Positions 6,131-7,903 of a DNA stretch of 7,903 bases are shown here, piece after piece (position 1 is the first letter of the stretch; each line of letters begins with the position of its first letter). A program made the translations under genes and the position numbers. The notes under the pieces are model-generated. The model saw only the letters and a list, made by a program, of their open reading frames with translations. It made no database searches and was not told the DNA's origin. This DNA is from Clostridia bacterium (lineage in GTDB: Bacteria; Bacillota; Clostridia; Christensenellales; Borkfalkiaceae), in NCBI GenBank assembly GCA_017646555.1, contig JAGCMG010000019.1, forward strand, positions 1-7,903, read 5' to 3'.

Positions 6131-6148
6131 AAAAAGTATATAATAAAA

Positions 6149-6224
6149 TGGTCGGAGTGAGGTGACTTGAACACCCGGCCTCTTGGTCCCGAACCAAGCG
6201 CGCTACCAACTGCGCTACACCCCG
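6149..6224 (-). tRNA. tRNA-Pro (anticodon CGG)
   Basis: On the minus strand, 76 bases. Acceptor CGGGGTG pairs with CACTCCG (one G-U pair), then discriminator A and encoded CCA. The D-arm is GCGC-AGTTGGTA-GCGC. The anticodon stem CTTGG/CCAAG holds loop TTCGGGA, giving anticodon CGG, which reads CCG. The T-arm GGGTG-TTCAAGT-CACCT is intact. It is first gene of the tRNA-Pro/tRNA-Ser(GGA) unit. Confidence 0.97.
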
Positions 6225-6243
6225 ATTTGTTTAACGCCGAATC

Positions 6244-6272
6244 ATTATAGCACTTTTTAATTTAAATATCAA
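6244..6272 (-). promoter_or_regulatory. Sigma-A promoter of tRNA-Pro/tRNA-Ser(GGA)
   Basis: On the minus strand, TTGATA (6267-6272), a 17-base spacer and perfect TATAAT (6244-6249). The start would be near 6237, about 13 bases before the tRNA-Pro 5' end. Confidence 0.85.
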
Positions 6273-6315
6273 ACAAAATAGATAAGTTTTGATAAATTTA
6301 AAAATAAAAAAATTC

Positions 6316-6343
6316 AATAAAAAAGTTCGCAAATTGCGAACTT
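6316..6343 (-). terminator. Rho-independent terminator of the MFS gene
   Basis: Stem AAGTTCGC (6323-6330) with GCGAACTT (6336-6343), 5-base loop. On the minus strand it is followed by TTTTATTG, with the stem's own T residues adding to the tract. The hairpin's first bases overlap the TAA stop codon (6342-6344), so stop and terminator are fused. Confidence 0.85.
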
Positions 6344-7601
6344 AATTTTCAAGTTTATTTAATAAATTCGTTTTAGATTTCCTTTTAGATTTTATTAATA
6401 AAAAGTAAATGAAAATTGCAAGCATAGGGAATATCATACCGATAAGCATACCTGATTTCATAGCAAGTTGTTCAACGCTCAAATTTAAACTTGATGCAAG
6501 ATTAATACTACTTGGATTAGCAATAATTGAGTCAGTTATAATCCCTATTATTTGAGGGCCGATAGACGCGCCTAAATCGCCCCCTGCTGCCATAACGGCA
6601 TAAATAAAAACACCACTTGTTGGGAACTTTTCGGATGCGACGATTAAACTACCCGGCCAAAGCATAGAAACACAAAAACCAGTGAGTGCGCAGGCTATTA
6701 AACCAAGTATCGCAAAATTGGTGATGGACGCAGTTAGATAGCATACGGTAGCGCCAATTGCGCCCAAAAAGAGAATTTTCTCAATATTTTTTCCGTACTT
6801 AGAATACAAAGTTCTGCCGACGCCCAAAGTTAATCCAAAGAGCGCAACACCGAAAATATCGCCCCAAATTTTAGGTAATCCTAACGCTTGTTCAATGTAA
6901 CTTGACGCCCATTGATTCATCGTACATTCGCTCGCACCGCCCAAAAAAATTGCTAAAAAACAAAGCCATAACATTTTGTTTTTCATAAAGGCAAGCGCAC
7001 CCGAAACCTTTTCAGGTGTTTCCATTTTAGGCAGTTCAGTTTTAGAAAATAAGATAAAAGCAAGTAGTGGAATAAGTGCTAAACTTAAAGCGAGCCATTG
7101 CCAATTTTTTTGACCAAAAATGAATAAAAACAAGGTCGAATAAATTATAACGCCAACTACTCCCCAAGCGTAAATTGAGTGAAGTTTACTCATTTCTCTA
7201 TCAGGGTTATCAGATGGAATTGCTGCGATAGTTGGGCTTATCAAAACTTCGGCTAAACCGCTTGAAGTAGCAAAAATAATTGTACCGATAACTAATCCTA
7301 AATAAACGTTATCGGGGAATAAAATCGGTGCAAACGCATAAACTACAAACCCTATGATAGCGATAATCGGCGTTGCTTTTACTGTTTTATTAATATCGAA
7401 TTTATGCGAAAAGAACGAAAAAGTAAGGTCGATTAAAAGTTGTGGAACAAAGTTTAGTAAAACTAAAAGACCAAGCAAAGAATAAGAAATTCCGTAAAGC
7501 GAACGGAAAGTTAAAAAAAGTATAGGGGAAAGATTGCATACTGCCGACATTGTAACGTTAGTCGTGTAGCAGGCTGATTTTACGCGCGAAAAATTATTCA
7601 T
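6342..7601 (-). CDS. Major facilitator superfamily (MFS) transporter
   Basis: A 419-residue, very hydrophobic inner-membrane protein of normal MFS length, with about 12 predicted helices in two halves. A hydrophilic central loop (about 187-208, KTELPKMETPEKVS) separates them, and a basic cytoplasmic tail (404-419) ends the protein. Notable features: HSIYAWGVVGV (141-151) in helix 5; GGASECTMNQWASSYIEQ (221-238), a helix 7 with charged Glu224 and Asn229-Gln230-Trp231 that could line a substrate path; WPGSLIVASEKFPTSG (315-330) around helix 10; and GGDLGASIGPQIIG (340-353) in helix 11. The helix 5 and 7 patterns recall sugar:proton symporters of the FHS type, but I cannot assign a substrate. 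ATG 7601 is preceded by a modest GTGGTG-like site and by a consensus promoter (7639-7667). It is monocistronic. Two TTAAYGCTTAA boxes upstream of the -35 suggest regulation. Confidence 0.9.
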   Translation of the reverse strand: MNNFSRVKSACYTTNVTMSAVCNLSPILFLTFRSLYGISYSLLGLLVLLNFVPQLLIDLTFSFFSHKFDINKTVKATPIIAIIGFVVYAFAPILFPDNVYLGLVIGTIIFATSSGLAEVLISPTIAAIPSDNPDREMSKLHSIYAWGVVGVIIYSTLFLFIFGQKNWQWLALSLALIPLLAFILFSKTELPKMETPEKVSGALAFMKNKMLWLCFLAIFLGGASECTMNQWASSYIEQALGLPKIWGDIFGVALFGLTLGVGRTLYSKYGKNIEKILFLGAIGATVCYLTASITNFAILGLIACALTGFCVSMLWPGSLIVASEKFPTSGVFIYAVMAAGGDLGASIGPQIIGIITDSIIANPSSINLASSLNLSVEQLAMKSGMLIGMIFPMLAIFIYFLLIKSKRKSKTNLLNKLEN

Positions 7602-7638
7602 AACACCACTTTATTATATTACAAGAAATTCAAAAATG

Positions 7639-7667
7639 ATTATAGTAATAATTAGCCTTTTTGTCAA
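7639..7667 (-). promoter_or_regulatory. Perfect-consensus sigma-A promoter of the MFS gene
   Basis: On the minus strand, TTGACA (7662-7667), a 17-base spacer and TATAAT (7639-7644): both hexamers are exact consensus. The start would be near 7632, giving a leader of about 30 bases. Such a promoter is intrinsically strong, so control, if present, would more likely be by repression. Confidence 0.88.
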
Positions 7668-7669
7668 TC

Positions 7670-7708
7670 TTAACGCTTAAACTTTTAAATAATTTCGTTA
7701 ATGCTTAA
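7670..7708. promoter_or_regulatory. Paired TTAAYGCTTAA boxes upstream of the MFS promoter
   Basis: TTAACGCTTAA (7670-7680) and TTAATGCTTAA (7698-7708) match at 10 of 11 positions. Each has palindromic TTAA arms around a 3-base centre. They lie 28 bases apart centre to centre, the first starting two bases upstream of the -35 box. This is the layout of a regulator binding region, but the bases are AT-rich and the regulator is unknown. Confidence 0.4.
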
Positions 7709-7716
7709 TCCAAACT

Positions 7717-7731
7717 CTTTTGGTGCGGATG
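7717..7731 (-). repeat. tRNA 3'-end direct repeat flanking module B, copy 1
   Basis: CTTTTGGTGCGGATG, identical to 7889-7903. The minus strand reads as an acceptor 3' strand, discriminator A and CCA. The similarity may extend further, since the second copy is cut by the window end. The fragment continues to about 7740 as AAGTCCCTCCATCCGCACCA on the minus strand, a T-loop/T-stem/acceptor 3' end, and then departs from tRNA sequence. Confidence 0.8.
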
Positions 7732-7762
7732 GAGGGACTTTCGCCTGTGCGACCATACCCGA

Positions 7763-7786
7763 CAAACAGTAGGTGGCTACTGTTTG
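7763..7786. repeat. Core hairpin of module B (GTGG loop)
   Basis: A perfect 10-bp stem, CAAACAGTAG (7763-7772) with CTACTGTTTG (7777-7786), closes GTGG (7773-7776). Compared with 5935-5958, the loop and eight pairs are identical. The two differing pairs are both compensatory (A-T to C-G at the base, G-C to A-T in the middle). No T-tract follows on either strand. Confidence 0.85.
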
Positions 7787-7796
7787 GCGCAAGCAC

Positions 7797-7814
7797 AAAT
7801 TTGCAAGCAAATTT
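7797..7814. repeat. Short hairpin in module B
   Basis: AAATTTGC (7797-7804) and GCAAATTT (7807-7814) form a perfect inverted repeat around AA. It partly overlaps an imperfect direct repeat of GCAAGCA followed by AAATTT (7790-7814). It is followed on the plus strand by TCTTCTT, which is not a convincing terminator tract. Confidence 0.6.
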
Positions 7815-7850
7815 TCTTCTTAAAAAAGTCCCCACATTTTTATACAATAT

Positions 7851-7893
7851 AAAAAAAGACACCAACTGACCAAACTGTCAGTAGATGTCTTTT
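7851..7893 (-). terminator. Rho-independent terminator of the tRNA at the window end
   Basis: AAAAGACA (7854-7861) pairs with TGTCTTTT (7886-7893), and an inner CTGAC (7866-7870) pairs with GTCAG (7877-7881). A minus-strand T-tract follows. It begins at the CCA of the partial tRNA, as with the other tRNAs here. Confidence 0.85.
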
Positions 7894-7903
7894 GGTGCGG
7901 ATG
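7893..7903 (-). tRNA. Partial tRNA (3' end only), probably tRNA-Leu
   Basis: Eleven bases, minus strand CATCCGC-A-CCA, followed by a terminator just as for the other tRNA genes. The rest lies beyond the window. The longer copy at 7721-7740 shows that the T-stem 3' strand reads CCCTC, and the acceptor 5' strand should be GCGGATG. With discriminator A this fits clostridial-type leucine tRNAs. The amino acid identity is an inference from the acceptor end only. Confidence 0.5.

Larger units (their letters stand above)
7717..7892 (-). other. Non-coding tRNA-associated module B
   Basis: About 175 bases between two direct copies of a tRNA 3' end (7717-7731 and 7889-7903, the latter cut by the window end). 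No gene is visible. Plus-strand order: tRNA 3' fragment (7721-7740); core hairpin with GTGG loop (7763-7786); a second hairpin (7797-7814); an inverted T-arm-like segment (7825-7837) that pairs with 7729-7741 at 11 of 13 positions plus one G-U; and the terminator of the intact tRNA (7851-7893). The design equals module A at 5842-6042, but most of the intervening sequence differs. Unlike module A, no clear terminator follows the tRNA fragment on its left side. Family not recognised. Confidence 0.55.

Overview
This is a low-GC (roughly one third G+C), Gram-positive type bacterial window. Consensus-like sigma-A promoters with 17-base spacers, strong AAGGAGG-type ribosome binding sites, Rho-independent terminators, CCA-encoding tRNA genes, a DegV-family protein and surface proteins with Gram-positive style anchors all point to a member of the Bacillota, probably an uncultured gut-type clostridial lineage. 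The lineage is inference.

Layout. 1-215: tRNA-Ser(UGA) on the minus strand with its promoter and terminator. 343-2528: a single-gene unit for a secreted transglutaminase-like surface protein with its own promoter and terminator. 2558-5735: a three-gene plus-strand operon of a DegV/FakB-type fatty-acid-binding protein, a PlsC-like acyltransferase and a lipoprotein with an endonuclease/exonuclease/phosphatase (EEP) domain. The genes are 2-8 bases apart and share one promoter and one terminator. 5794-6272: a minus-strand tRNA-Pro(CGG)/tRNA-Ser(GGA) unit followed by an unusual non-coding module. 6316-7667: a minus-strand major facilitator superfamily (MFS) transporter with a perfect-consensus promoter. 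7717-7903: a second non-coding module, ending at the 3' end of another tRNA (probably tRNA-Leu) that leaves the window.

The most interesting content is the pair of non-coding modules (about 5842-6042 and 7717-7892). They sit directly downstream of two different tRNA genes. Each is bounded by a direct repeat of the adjacent tRNA's 3' end. Each carries, at its tRNA-proximal end, an inverted partial copy of that same tRNA's T-arm 3' strand, so that the module can close into a long stem. Each contains an almost identical hairpin with a 10-bp stem and GTGG loop, in which two base pairs differ by compensatory changes. They look like two members of one family: either miniature non-autonomous elements that integrate at tRNA T-loops, or a structured RNA or DNA element that mimics tRNA 3' ends. 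I do not recognise a described family.

Functionally, the DegV, acyltransferase and EEP-lipoprotein genes suggest a lipid operon: binding of fatty acid, acyl transfer to a glycerophospholipid, and a surface phosphodiesterase/phosphatase that might release or remodel lipids. The large transglutaminase-like protein and the MFS transporter are independent units.
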